DNA of 45,238 bases, taken from positions 1 to 45,238 of the forward strand of contig JALORE010000014.1 of assembly GCA_025459125.1 (NCBI GenBank). Reading direction: 5' to 3'. Both the position numbers and the translations under genes were made by a program. This stretch comes from Planctomycetota bacterium. GTDB taxonomy: Bacteria > Planctomycetota > Phycisphaerae > Sedimentisphaerales > Anaerobacaceae. The notes under the pieces are model-generated. The model did not search any database and was not told where the DNA came from. It was given only the letters and a program-made list of their open reading frames with translations. The first letter of the stretch is position 1; each line of letters starts with the position of its first letter. Below are positions 1 through 7,996 of the stretch, piece by piece.

Positions 1-1667
1 TACCACTTCAGCACGGCGCCGGTGTCGGCGCTGGTGGCCAGGGCGGCGTATTTGGCCAGGCAGCCGGTCTTGATCCGCGGCTCGGGCGGTTTCCAGGCCT
101 TCTGGCGCCGGGCGAGCTCGGCGGCCGAAAGCTTGACACTAATCCTGTTGTGCGGGATATCGATCTCGATGACGTCGCCCTTCTTGAGCAGGCCGATGGG
201 GCCGCCGACCGCCGCTTCGGGGCTGATGTGGCCGATGCAGGCGCCGCGCGTGCCGCCGCTGAAACGGCCATCCGTGATCAGAGCGACCGACTCGCCCAGC
301 CCGGCGCCCATGATGTAGCTCGTGGGGCTGAGCATCTCCTGCATGCCGGGACCGCCCTTGGGGCCCTCGTAGCGGATGACGACCACGTCGCCCGCCTTGA
401 CCTTGCCGGCCAGGATGCCGGCACAGGCGTCCTCCTGGCTCTCGAAGATGACCGCCGGACCGGTATGGGTGAGCATGCCCGGAGCTACGCCGGCAGTCTT
501 GATCACCGCGCCGTTCGGCGCGAGGTTGCCGCGCAGGACTGACAGACCGCCCGTCTTGGAATAGGCGTTCTTCAGCGGATGGATGACCTCGGAGTTCGCG
601 ATCCGGGCTTTGGCGATGTTCCGGCCCAGTGTCTTGCCGGTCACGGTCAGGCAATCGAGGTTCAGCAGGTTCGGGAGCTTGCTGATCTCCCGCAGAATCG
701 CGCTGACGCCGCCGGCGGCATCGACATCCTCGACGTGAATCTTGCTGGAGGGCGAAACCTTGCAGATGTTTGGGCAGCGCGCGGAGATCGCGTTGATCCG
801 GTCGAGGTCATACTTGATCCCCGCCTCGCTGGCGAGAGCGAGCGTGTGCAGGACGGTATTGGTCGAGCCGCCCATGGCCATATCGAGCATCAGGGCGTTG
901 TCCATCGACTTGCGGCTGATGATGTCCAGCGGCCGGATGTCCTTCTTGACCAGTTGCAGAATCTGTTTGCCGACGGCTTGGTACAGGTTCTGCCGGCGCG
1001 GGTCCACGGCCAGGATCGTGCCGTTGCCGGGCAGGGCCATCCCGATCGCCTCGGCCAGGCAGTTCATCGAGTTGGCGGTGAACATGCCGGAGCAGCTTCC
1101 CTGCGTGGGACAGCCGGTGCACTCCAGCTCGTTGAGCTGGGCCTGCGTGATCTTGCCGGCGTTGAACTGGGCGACGCCCTCGAAGATGCTGATCAGATCG
1201 ACCGCGCGGCCGTCTTTGGCCTTGCCCGCCTTCATCGGCCCGCCGGAAACGTAAATGGTCGGGATATTCAAACGCACCGAGGCGTTGAGCATGCCCGGCA
1301 CGATCTTGTCGCAGTTCGCGATGCAGACCAGGCCGTCGAAGCAGTGGGCCCGGACCATTGTCTCGACCGAATCGGCGACGATCTCGCGGGACGCCAGCGA
1401 GTACTTCATGCCGGTGTGGCCCATCGCCACCCCGTCGCAGACGGCGATCGTGTTGAACTCGAAGGGCACGCCCCCGGCGCGGACGATGGCCTCTTTGACC
1501 GTGCGGGCCACCTGGTCCAGATGCACATGGCCCGGCACGACCTGGCAAAAGCTGTTGGCCACGCCGATGAACGGCTTGTTGATGTCCTTGCTGCTCAAAC
1601 CGCAGGCCCGCAGCAGCCCGCGGTGCGGCGCCCGCTCGAACCCCTTCTTGATCACGTCACTTCTCAT
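1..1667 (-). CDS. ilvD: Dihydroxy-acid dehydratase (3' end at window edge)
   Basis: Converts 2,3-dihydroxy-isovalerate and 2,3-dihydroxy-3-methylvalerate to the 2-keto acids in valine/isoleucine synthesis; cytosolic iron-sulfur enzyme. I read it by hand from ATG at 1665-1667 ([20 protein letters not shown]). The Fe-S and family motifs are present: [22 protein letters not shown] and TANSMN. The N-terminal [13 protein letters not shown] resembles the archaeal-type clade more than the NSWNEITPCN form (family knowledge). The frame is open for 555 codons and ends ...TGAVLKW at 3-5. Bases 1-2 are TA on the minus strand, so the stop codon (TAA or TAG) probably straddles the edge and the gene is essentially complete. 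The long plus-strand frame over this region is its shadow. It is divergent from the next gene. Confidence 0.95.
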   Translation of the reverse strand, partial: MRSDVIKKGFERAPHRGLLRACGLSSKDINKPFIGVANSFCQVVPGHVHLDQVARTVKEAIVRAGGVPFEFNTIAVCDGVAMGHTGMKYSLASREIVADSVETMVRAHCFDGLVCIANCDKIVPGMLNASVRLNIPTIYVSGGPMKAGKAKDGRAVDLISIFEGVAQFNAGKITQAQLNELECTGCPTQGSCSGMFTANSMNCLAEAIGMALPGNGTILAVDPRRQNLYQAVGKQILQLVKKDIRPLDIISRKSMDNALMLDMAMGGSTNTVLHTLALASEAGIKYDLDRINAISARCPNICKVSPSSKIHVEDVDAAGGVSAILREISKLPNLLNLDCLTVTGKTLGRNIAKARIANSEVIHPLKNAYSKTGGLSVLRGNLAPNGAVIKTAGVAPGMLTHTGPAVIFESQEDACAGILAGKVKAGDVVVIRYEGPKGGPGMQEMLSPTSYIMGAGLGESVALITDGRFSGGTRGACIGHISPEAAVGGPIGLLKKGDVIEIDIPHNRISVKLSAAELARRQKAWKPPEPRIKTGCLAKYAALATSADTGAVLKW

Positions 1668-1795
1668 GGTCCGTCAGCTCCATACCATAAACACATGATG
1701 CCTGTGGAAAGGAACCAGTGTAGCCCCCATCGGTCGAGGAATAAAGCAAAAATGGCCGCGGTCCGGTCTGTCGGGTGTACAACAGGAAGGTGGCG

Positions 1796-1882
1796 AGTGG
1801 CATGGTCAAGCCCGTCAGGGCTTGGCGATGGAGGGCTGCGGACAACGAGCCACCCCCAAGCGGCGTTTGAGGGTGCCACCCG
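1796..1882. repeat. Degenerate copy of the ~90-bp double-hairpin element (family A)
   Basis: The left arm GTGGCATGGTCAAG is followed by CTTGGCGATGG, and the right arm reads CCAAGCGGCGTTTGAGGGTGCCACCC. This is the same order of words as the three well-preserved copies at 24713, 33977 and 40001, but the arms have diverged. It is the main recognisable content of the 379-bp spacer between divergent ilvD and the next gene. Confidence 0.6.
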
Positions 1883-1931
1883 GTTGGATCGAGAGCCCCG
1901 GCCAGGTGCGTCCCTGATTCTCGGGGGACGC

Positions 1932-1959
1932 TTGACAAGTCCGGGACAGGCAGGACAAT
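1932..1959 (+). promoter_or_regulatory. Candidate sigma-70 promoter for the Tat-exported gene
   Basis: TTGACA at 1932-1937, a 16-nt spacer, then GACAAT at 1954-1959. The -35 box is perfect and the -10 box matches four of six. It lies about 90 nt upstream of the ATG at 2047. Confidence 0.4.
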
Positions 1960-2046
1960 CGGGGCACGGAGCTACCGCCGTGAGGTCCCGGTGGCTGTGG
2001 TGTGGGTGCGGACCTCGTGAACGCCTGTTCAAGGAGCAACCCGGTC

Positions 2047-3621
2047 ATGGAGAAATCAGGAATCCCCGCGCCGTCATCGCATCGATCCTGCGGCTGCTGT
2101 TGCGGCCACGCGGCCGACTTTGTGGAAGACGAGGGCCTTACCCGTCGTACGTTCCTGGCGGCCGCAGGCACCGCCACGGTCGGTGCCGCGCTGCCGGTTC
2201 TGGGGGCTGCGGCGGTGAGCGGGCCGGGCACCCGGGCCCGCCAGCAGCCGATCCGCGTGCCGCTGCGGGTTCAGCCGGTATTTCAGTGCGAGATCTACGA
2301 GCGCAAGCCCGCCACAAGCTGGCGCGTGACCGGGGCGATCCAGGACGAGCGCGAGCTCCAGGCGGAAGAGACCCGGATTCGCCGCGACCTGGCGGATATG
2401 ACCGCGGCGGCCAATTTCCCGCTGGAATTCCGCCCGCTGGTCACGGTGCGGACCGTGGAGCAGGCCAAGGCCGTGGTCCAGGGCGACTTCGACGTCGTCA
2501 TCATCTACGCCGCCCGGCGGAACCTGCCGGTGCTGGAGGCCCTGGCCGCCAACGACAAGTGGAACCTCATCTTCGTGCGTCACCAGTCGGGCCCGCTCTA
2601 CTATATGTACATCGGCGTCCACACGCACTTCCTGCGCAAGCGGCGCGACACGTTCGGGCAGGCCAACATGGATGCCCATGACGTGGTGGTCGACGATCCG
2701 GGCGAGTTGCTCTGGCGACTGCGGGCGCTCTACGCGTTGAAGAACCTGACGGGTAAGCGCATCGTTGCGGTGGGCCAGGCCGGCGGCTGGGGCGCGGATG
2801 GCCGGGAGGCCCCGAAACGGGCCCAGGACCTCTGGAAACTGGACATCCGTGCCGTCACCTATCCCGAGCTGGGCGAGCGCATCCAAAAGGCCCGCCAGAA
2901 CCAGGCCCTCGTGGACCAGTGCCGGGTCGCGGCGGGCAAGTACCTCAAGCAGCGGGGCGTCTCCCTGGAGACCGACCGGGGCTTCGTCGATCGGGCCTTC
3001 TTGCTGACGGAGGTGTTCCGGGACCTGCTGGATGAGGCGCAGGCCGACACGATCACGGTCGACGCCTGCATGAGCACGGTCATGCCGATCTCGGAAACGA
3101 CGGCGTGCCTGCCCCTGGGCGTCCTGAACGATGAGGGCTACCTGGCCTTCTGCGAGTCGGACTTCGTGGTGATCCCGACGGGGATCCTGCTCCACTACAT
3201 CGCCGGCACGCCGGTCTTCTTCGGCAATCCCTCGCTGCCGCACCGCGGGATTGTCACGATGTCGCACTGCACGGCGCCGTCCCGCATGGACGGCAAGCGC
3301 TTCGAGCCCACGCGGGTCGTGACCCACTACGAATCCGACTACGGCGCCGCGCCCAAGGTGGATATGAAGAAAGGCCAGCGGATCACGATCGTCAACGCGG
3401 ACTTCAACAGCCGCCGCTGGCTGGGCTTCGAGGCCCAGATCCTGGACACGCCATTCTATCCCATCTGCCGCACGCAGCTCGACCTGAAGATCCTGGGCAA
3501 CTGGGAGCGCCTGCTCGACGAGGTCAAAGGCTTCCACTGGATGGCCGCCTACGGCAGTCATCTGCGCGAGACCGGCTACGCGTTGAAGAAAGCCGGCATC
3601 GGCTGGCTCGCCGTGACGTGA
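2047..3621 (+). CDS. Tat-exported protein with a sugar-isomerase-like (FucI/AraA) fold
   Basis: 524 residues. Start chosen at ATG 2047 because AAGGAG lies about 10 nt upstream; an in-frame start further upstream lacks this. A twin-arginine signal, LTRRTFLAAAG, followed by a hydrophobic stretch to about residue 60, predicts folded export. The C-terminal half carries ISETTACLPLG, a CESDF...PTGILLHYIAG segment, FFGNPSLPH and a following SHCTAPSRM. These resemble the C-terminal domain of L-fucose/L-arabinose isomerase-like proteins, where such acidic and His residues bind metal or substrate. The N-terminal half looks Rossmann-like. Substrate unknown; an exported copy may act on sugars outside the cytoplasm (inference). 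It has its own candidate promoter and is followed by a 272-bp spacer. Confidence 0.8.
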   Translation: MEKSGIPAPSSHRSCGCCCGHAADFVEDEGLTRRTFLAAAGTATVGAALPVLGAAAVSGPGTRARQQPIRVPLRVQPVFQCEIYERKPATSWRVTGAIQDERELQAEETRIRRDLADMTAAANFPLEFRPLVTVRTVEQAKAVVQGDFDVVIIYAARRNLPVLEALAANDKWNLIFVRHQSGPLYYMYIGVHTHFLRKRRDTFGQANMDAHDVVVDDPGELLWRLRALYALKNLTGKRIVAVGQAGGWGADGREAPKRAQDLWKLDIRAVTYPELGERIQKARQNQALVDQCRVAAGKYLKQRGVSLETDRGFVDRAFLLTEVFRDLLDEAQADTITVDACMSTVMPISETTACLPLGVLNDEGYLAFCESDFVVIPTGILLHYIAGTPVFFGNPSLPHRGIVTMSHCTAPSRMDGKRFEPTRVVTHYESDYGAAPKVDMKKGQRITIVNADFNSRRWLGFEAQILDTPFYPICRTQLDLKILGNWERLLDEVKGFHWMAAYGSHLRETGYALKKAGIGWLAVT

Positions 3622-3669
3622 TGCTCTCCGACTGCTGGATTCAGAAGCCCCGGCGTTGCCGCGCGTCTT

Positions 3670-3796
3670 CGTAGGGCGAGCGTCCCCGCTCGCCTCGTGG
3701 ATCGTGCGTCTTCGCACGATGCTCGCGGAGGTTGGTCCTCGCAGAGAGAATTCGCACACCGGAATCAGGAGGCGAGCGGGGGACGGTCGCCCTACG
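3670..3796. repeat. 127-bp inverted-repeat element (family E)
   Basis: The arms 3670-3695 (CGTAGGGCGAGCGTCCCC...) and about 3769-3796 (...GGGGGACGGTCGCCCTACG) are near-perfect reverse complements over about 26 bp. Just inside the left arm is a perfect 8-bp stem hairpin, ATCGTGCG/CGCACGAT with loop TCTT (3701-3720). It lies between the Tat gene and the DUF3795 gene. A related half-element lies inside the coding sequence at 5845-5880. Confidence 0.8.
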
Positions 3797-3820
3797 AAGA
3801 ATCTTACGCCGCTCCCCACT

Positions 3821-3848
3821 TTGCAGCGGACGCGGCGGTTGGTACAAT
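3821..3848 (+). promoter_or_regulatory. Candidate sigma-70 promoter for the DUF3795 gene
   Basis: TTGCAG at 3821-3826, a 16-nt spacer, then TACAAT at 3843-3848. It lies just downstream of the family E element and about 45 nt before the ATG at 3894. Confidence 0.45.
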
Positions 3849-3893
3849 CCCGGCGTGGATTTGGAGGTCACTGGCTTTTGGGAGTGGAGAAAT

Positions 3894-4370
3894 ATGAAGG
3901 TGCAACCGAATCACTCGAGCTTATCGCGTCGCGGTTTTCTGACCACCACCGCGGCTTGTGTCACGACCGCGGGCATGATGGGAGCAGGCTGTATGGAGCA
4001 GAACAAGCAAGTCGCCCCGAAGAAGACGCTGGCCATGTGCGGGCTGGACTGTGCCGTGTGCCCGGCCTTCATCGCCTGTAAGACCGACGACCAGGCCCTG
4101 CGGGTCAAGACCGCGGCCGAGTGGTCCCAGCAGTTCAAGGTGACTCTGAAGCCCGAGGACATCAACTGCGTGGGCTGTCTGAAGACCCAGGGAGTCCACA
4201 TCGGCCACTGCAGCGAATGCGCGATCCGCAAATGCGGCCTGTCCCGCAAAGTCAGGAACTGCGCCCTGTGCCCGGACTACTCTTCCTGCGAGAAGATCGG
4301 CCAGTTTGTCGCCAACGTCCCGCCGGCCAAGGCCAACCTGGAAGAAGTCCGTCAGATGAGGCAGAGGTGA
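3894..4370 (+). CDS. Tat-signal cysteine-rich DUF3795-like protein
   Basis: 158 residues from ATG 3894, with GGAG about 6 nt upstream. The N-terminus SRRGFLTTTAACVTTAGMMGAGC is a Tat signal that ends in a possible lipobox cysteine, so the protein may be a Tat lipoprotein. The rest is cysteine-rich in the DUF3795 pattern: CGLDCAVCPAF near residue 50, then CVGC, CSECAIRKCG and CALCPDYSSCEK. The paired cysteines suggest metal binding. Biochemical function unknown. It stands alone between the family E element and the TA relic region. Confidence 0.8.
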   Translation: MKVQPNHSSLSRRGFLTTTAACVTTAGMMGAGCMEQNKQVAPKKTLAMCGLDCAVCPAFIACKTDDQALRVKTAAEWSQQFKVTLKPEDINCVGCLKTQGVHIGHCSECAIRKCGLSRKVRNCALCPDYSSCEKIGQFVANVPPAKANLEEVRQMRQR

Positions 4371-4462
4371 CCGGCTGAGAGCCGGACGAGTGACTGGTCT
4401 ATCGTCGTCTTCTCCGCCGTACGCCGTTTGCTCCACCGTTCCGCGGGCAGTATGATCGGAAT

Positions 4463-4609
4463 ATGGTGAAGGGCCGCGATATCGAGGAGAAGTTGCGTGC
4501 TTTGCGCGACGGCAGACTCTTGTTCCTGCCGCACGCCCTCCAATAGATGACGCGGCCGGAACGGATGACCGGTCGGCAGGAAGTACGGACCGTTGTCGAA
4601 CAGCTATGA
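4463..4609 (+). pseudogene. DUF4258-like toxin relic
   Basis: ATG 4463 opens DIEEKLRALRDGRLLFLPHAL, which matches the start of small DUF4258 proteins (...GRI...PHAxxRMxER...). A TAG at 4544-4546 stops it after 27 residues. The same frame then continues MTRPERM...EVRTVVEQ to TGA at 4607-4609, which looks like the rest of the domain. The end overlaps the next ATG as ATGA, the usual operon arrangement with a YgiT-type partner. I infer a gene killed by a nonsense change. The assignment is by eye. Confidence 0.6.
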
Positions 4610-4722
4610 AATGCGTTCACTGCCAGGGAATGATGACGCGGGGTTTCGCTCCGACTCACATCGATCGCGACGGTGGCCATATCAACATTGATAACGTTCC
4701 TGCTTGGATCTGCGCGCAGTGA
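4606..4722 (+). pseudogene. YgiT-type zinc-finger antitoxin relic
   Basis: Starts at ATG 4606, overlapping the DUF4258 frame. MKCVHCQGMMTRG carries the first CxxC and VPAWICAQ leads into the second CxxC. The codon where the last Cys of that motif is expected is TGA (4720-4722), so the zinc site is broken and the protein stops at 38 residues. YgiT/MqsA-type fingers are antitoxins often paired with DUF4258 proteins, which fits the gene upstream. Bases downstream belong to a different relic. Confidence 0.7.
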
Positions 4723-4732
4723 TGCTGTGCCC

Positions 4733-4905
4733 ATGACGTACGAGGACCGGCTGGCGAATCGTCTTCTGGTGCGGCGGGCTCTGGATGCGTTAAACCGTGA
4801 CTGCGCCCTGGATGTGCTCGTTTACAGGGTCCCGGAGTGGAAGGGATTCCAGGATTCGGGTAGTGTTTTCGCCAAGGAAGTCGCCCGTCAAAGGGTCGGG
4901 GCATC
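4733..4905 (+). pseudogene. MNT-type nucleotidyltransferase relic (C-terminal part)
   Basis: The frame from 4733 reads MTYEDRLANRLLVRRALDAL, then ALDVLVYRVPEWKGFQ and SGSVFAKEVARQRVG. This resembles the C-terminal half of minimal nucleotidyltransferases, which typically have ...VDVLVYTPEE...PGSF...REGRVLYE. The catalytic GSxARGxxxxxSDxD part is missing, so the 5' half seems lost at the junction with the YgiT relic. The intact pair elsewhere in the window (31131-31864) belongs to the same general TA class. Confidence 0.6.
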
Positions 4906-5040
4906 AAGCCCGTTACGGCGGCCTGGCTTCTCAAGGCGGAGGACGACCTTCAGGCGATCCGGTCCTTGGGGGGAAATCCGCAACTGACAGGAGTGGTCGC
5001 CTTTCACGCGAAACACCCCGGCGACGTTGGATGGACGCCT
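4903..5040 (+). pseudogene. HEPN-domain toxin relic (N-terminal part)
   Basis: The frame from 4906 reads KPVTAAWLLKAEDDLQAI, then VVAFHAKHPGD. This is the usual start of HEPN proteins (...WLxKAExDLxAA...FHxQQAxEK). The expected initiator ATG directly before KPV is ATC at 4903-4905. The helix after FHA has lost its QQA-EK pattern and similarity fades by about 5040. Together with 4733-4905 it forms a decayed MNT-HEPN module. Confidence 0.6.
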
Positions 5041-5120
5041 CTGGGGCGACCGACAGAGGAGGATGCTGCCGGATTCGAGCGGTTCGCGGACCGCGTGCAG
5101 GCGAGGGTATTGCTCGGAAT

Positions 5121-5417
5121 TCAGGCCGAAGGCGTATTCCTTGCCCGGCCGCAGCTCAGACGATGTCCGGCTCTTGCTTCTGGCCCTCGTAGTCCAAGGA
5201 TCCCGAGCGTTCCGACGCCACGGTACCATTCGCGGAGCTCGTGCATTTCCCGCTGGTCGATCTGCCCGAGGTCGCCGAGTTCCTCCAGGTTGTGAATCCA
5301 GCCGGGCCGCTCCCGGAAATCGAGAATCGCTTGCGCCGTTGCCTCGTCGATCCCGGGAATCTGCGTCAGTTCGTCCTTCGATGCCTCGTTGATGCTGTAT
5401 CTCTCATGGCCGACCAT
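5121..5417 (-). CDS. Small helix-hairpin-helix (ComEA-like) protein
   Basis: 98 residues from the minus-strand ATG at 5415-5417, with AAAGGA about 8 nt upstream; the longer upstream frame lacks such a site. YSINEASKDELTQIPGID followed by ATAQAILDFRER is a typical HhH DNA-binding motif of the ComEA/DUF655 kind. The tail after about residue 65 (EWYRGVGTLG...) is not recognisable. No signal peptide is visible, so it is probably cytosolic. It is convergent with the relic region and divergent from the lipoprotein gene. Function unknown beyond likely DNA binding. Confidence 0.7.
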   Translation of the reverse strand: MVGHERYSINEASKDELTQIPGIDEATAQAILDFRERPGWIHNLEELGDLGQIDQREMHELREWYRGVGTLGILGLRGPEARAGHRLSCGRARNTPSA

Positions 5418-5639
5418 GTTCGTTTTCCTTTCACAAAGTGCCGGCACCGGACGGGAGGGGTATTCCGGTTCCCCGCCCAAGAAACTCCCGCCTAATGGCG
5501 ATACGGGGTAGGTTGACAGGGAGTTGAGCGGTGCACAACTGTATCGATGGCAGCTCAATGCTCCAGGCAGGGCCGGCTACAGCGCAGAAGGGAGGTTGGG
5601 CGGCCGCAAAAAACACTATTCGTACTGGCCGGTTCGCCC

Positions 5640-5645
5640 TATAAT
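5640..5645 (+). promoter_or_regulatory. TATAAT -10 box upstream of the lipoprotein gene
   Basis: A perfect TATAAT lies 47 nt before the ATG at 5692. The sequence 17 nt upstream (TATTCG) is a poor -35 box, so an activator or a divergent sigma factor may be used. The rest of the spacer 5418-5691 shows nothing else. Confidence 0.4.
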
Positions 5646-5691
5646 TGGGCCGGAAAAGGGGTAAAGTGTCGATATCGATTACGGAGACCCG

Positions 5692-6855
5692 ATGGCGGCA
5701 ACAGGCAGGTTGGCGGTTATTGCTGTGAACGTTTTGGCCCTGGTGCTGGTGGTCGTGAACGGCTGCCAGACGCCGAGTGTGGAGGCCCCGGCAAGGAAAG
5801 ACACGGCGGTTGGCAATGCGCCTGCGGGGGCTGAGCCTCCGCAGGTGGGGCAAGACGTCGTGCGGGGACGCACGACCCACGAAGAAACGCCGCACAGCGC
5901 CGCGACGAGCGCGGTTGCTCCCGAGGTCCGGCCGGAGCCGCCGGCGCCGGCTGTGTCCGAACCGTCCGGACCGGCGGTCGAGCTAATGTTGAAGTTCGTG
6001 TCGGGCCGGACTGCCACCTATCGGGTCACCACCGAATTCTACAAGAGCATCGAATGGAAGGGCGCGCCGGCCGCCAAGCCTGCCCAATTCACGAATGGTC
6101 GCACCGGCAACCACCTCGAGCTGACGTTCGCGCAGCGGGTGGAGCGTGTGCAGGATGATGGCGGTGCGGTCCTGGAGATCACGATGCGACGGCTCAAGCA
6201 TGTGATTGAGTCTGTGAACAAGGTGGTATTCGATTTCGACAGCGCCCGACCGCAGGATGCGAACAACCCGCTGGCGGCGCTGATCGGTGCGCGTTATCAG
6301 GTGAAGATGTCGGCACAGGGGCAGGTGTTGGAGATCTCGAATGTCGAGCCGATACGCCAAGCGATGCAGGGCGCTCTGCCCGGTCATCAGGTGGCGCGGA
6401 AACTCCTGCTGGACAGTGAGATCCGCAGCCGCCACGAGATCGCGGCACTATCCGCCGTGAAAGATCGTGCGGTGAGTCCGGGGCAGACCTGGAGCAGCCT
6501 CAAGACCTTCTCGTTCGACGATCTGGGCACGAAGACCTATGAGCGCGTCTACACGCTTGGGCCGGTGCCGTCCGGCGGCGGGCCGGCGGTGGTGGCGATG
6601 AAAGCGATCCCATCGGTCGCGCAGGCGGAGGGGGCGGATATCCCCCACGTGGCCAATCCCCTCGCCAAGATGTCGGACAATGCCGACAGCTATACGGGCC
6701 GGCTCGTGCTCGATCTCGACCGCGGTCAGGTCCGCGAATACAGCGAGCAGATGCAGAACGAGTGGATCATCGCGGACCCGACCTCCGGCCGGAATCCGGC
6801 GGCGATCCGGATGGCGGCCGGACGAATGCAGCGGCTGGAGCTGGTTCAGGAATGA
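5692..6855 (+). CDS. Lipoprotein, DUF6263-like
   Basis: 387 residues from ATG 5692, with GGAG 6-7 nt upstream. The N-terminal hydrophobic segment ends VVVNGC, a plausible lipobox with Cys at about residue 25. A Pro/Ala-rich linker (about 26-95) precedes a beta-rich domain that begins VELMLKFVSGRTATYRV. That domain contains VSPGQTWSS and TGRLVLDLDRGQVREYSEQM. The following gene is similar in layout, so they look like tandem paralogues of the DUF6263 type (assigned from memory). The linker is odd: bases 5821-5880 hold two strong DNA hairpins related to an intergenic repeat. Cell-surface role unknown. Confidence 0.7.
   Translation: MAATGRLAVIAVNVLALVLVVVNGCQTPSVEAPARKDTAVGNAPAGAEPPQVGQDVVRGRTTHEETPHSAATSAVAPEVRPEPPAPAVSEPSGPAVELMLKFVSGRTATYRVTTEFYKSIEWKGAPAAKPAQFTNGRTGNHLELTFAQRVERVQDDGGAVLEITMRRLKHVIESVNKVVFDFDSARPQDANNPLAALIGARYQVKMSAQGQVLEISNVEPIRQAMQGALPGHQVARKLLLDSEIRSRHEIAALSAVKDRAVSPGQTWSSLKTFSFDDLGTKTYERVYTLGPVPSGGGPAVVAMKAIPSVAQAEGADIPHVANPLAKMSDNADSYTGRLVLDLDRGQVREYSEQMQNEWIIADPTSGRNPAAIRMAAGRMQRLELVQE
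5821..5880. repeat. Palindromes inside the lipoprotein coding sequence
   Basis: CCTGCGG (5821-5827) pairs with CCGCAGG (5839-5845). GTCGTGCG (5857-5864) pairs with CGCACGAC (5869-5876) around a GGGA loop. Read on the minus strand, the second hairpin with its flanks (TTCGTGGGTCGTGCGTCCCC...) resembles the left arm of the intergenic element at 3670 (TTCGTAGGGCGAGCGTCCCC...). It encodes part of the Pro-rich linker. Confidence 0.7.
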
Positions 6856-6894
6856 GGTTGAAGGAAGCAGCGCATTGGACGTGAAAGGACGCAC

Positions 6895-7896
6895 GTGAGG
6901 ATCATAGGGCCGGTCTTGCTGGTGAGTCTCGCCGTCCTGGCGGCGGGATGCGGAACGCCCGAGAGCGAAGCGGCGGCGACCCGAACGACAGCCGGCGGCA
7001 CGCACGTGTTCCTGACGGTGGATTTCCAGGAAGGGCAGACCCTGCGGTACAAGTTCACCTCGACGAAGAAGATTGCGATCGACTGGGATCCGAACGCCGC
7101 TGCGGCGGCGAACCGCGTGCAGGAGCAAGTCGAGGATTTTGAGATGATCGTCGCCTACACGCCGGTGGCGGTCGATCCCTACGGGGCGAGCACGATCCGG
7201 GCTACCGTGGAAGTGGTCCAAGCGGTTCGCAGCGGTGGGCGAGCCTCGCGCAATTCTGCCGACGCCGTCGAGACCGCCCAGGGCAAGAGTTTCACGCTCC
7301 AGGTCGATCCGCGGGGCCGGATCACCGAGGCCGCCGAGCTGACGGCGCTGATCCAGGAGATGGGCCAACGGGCGTTCCGGACGGACACCTCCGCCGGACG
7401 CGTCAAGGAGCCGGACATGATCTGGGACTTCATCGCGAGCCAGTGGTTCCTCTGGGACGCGGTCTCGACGGTGGAGCGGCCCGCCGCAGGGGTGGCCGTA
7501 GGGCAGACGTGGTCGTCGCGGCTGAGCGTCCCGACACCCATGGTGACGCGCCTGGCGCGGAATGTTGTCTATACCCTGGCCGAGGTTCGCCCGGGTGAGG
7601 CTGGGCCGCGGGTGGTCATCAAGAGCGCCTACACCCTGGCGGACGCGGTGCCGGCCGGCTGGCCGATCCCCTACTCCGGACGCTTCCAGATGAGTGGGAC
7701 CTTCGGTTTCCTCGTATCGTACGAGGTCCAGGGCCTGGAGGGTTCCGGCGAAGAGCTGTTCGATCTCCAGGCCGGCCGGGTCGAGCGCCGCCAGGAGAAG
7801 TACACGGTGCGAATGAAGGCCGGACTGCCGCCGCTGGGCATCCAGGCCCATCCGCAGATCACAATCGACCAGACGTTGACGATGGAACGGCAATGA
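6895..7896 (+). CDS. Lipoprotein, DUF6263-like paralogue
   Basis: 333 residues from GTG 6895, with AAAGGA about 8 nt upstream. The signal peptide IGPVLLVSLAVLAAGC has a clear lipobox (LAAGC, Cys about residue 19). The exported domain starts FLTVDFQEGQTLRYKF and contains VAVGQTWSS and a C-terminal GRVERRQEKYTVRMKAG. These align by eye with VSPGQTWSS and GQVREYSEQM in the gene upstream. The two are 39 nt apart and probably co-transcribed. Ligand and role unknown. Its stop codon is followed 2 nt later by a heptad palindromic array. Confidence 0.7.
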   Translation: MRIIGPVLLVSLAVLAAGCGTPESEAAATRTTAGGTHVFLTVDFQEGQTLRYKFTSTKKIAIDWDPNAAAAANRVQEQVEDFEMIVAYTPVAVDPYGASTIRATVEVVQAVRSGGRASRNSADAVETAQGKSFTLQVDPRGRITEAAELTALIQEMGQRAFRTDTSAGRVKEPDMIWDFIASQWFLWDAVSTVERPAAGVAVGQTWSSRLSVPTPMVTRLARNVVYTLAEVRPGEAGPRVVIKSAYTLADAVPAGWPIPYSGRFQMSGTFGFLVSYEVQGLEGSGEELFDLQAGRVERRQEKYTVRMKAGLPPLGIQAHPQITIDQTLTMERQ

Positions 7897-7898
7897 TC

Positions 7899-7978
7899 GA
7901 TTTCGGATTGCGGATTTCGGATTGCGGATTTGGCGTCGGTGCTAATCCGCAGTCCGCAATCGCCAATCCGCAATTCGG
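7899..7978. repeat. Palindromic heptad array B
   Basis: Five tandem 7-bp units of the form GATTKSG (7899-7933), a 10-nt centre, then five units of the complementary form AATCCGC/AATTCGG (7944-7978). The array runs from 3 nt after the stop codon at 7896 almost exactly to the GGGAGG ribosome binding site of the next gene. Confidence 0.9.
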
Positions 7979-7996
7979 AAGGGAGGTAGTGAAATC

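Noticed and set aside
579..2681. 700-codon open frame on the plus strand over ilvD
   Set aside because: It is the complement-strand shadow of ilvD and the start of the Tat gene in high-GC DNA; it has no family motifs, while ilvD motifs are clear on the minus strand.
5458..5895. Minus-strand open frame upstream of the HhH protein reading FVGRASP
   Set aside because: The words come from the family E repeat and the lipoprotein's antisense strand, not from a gene.
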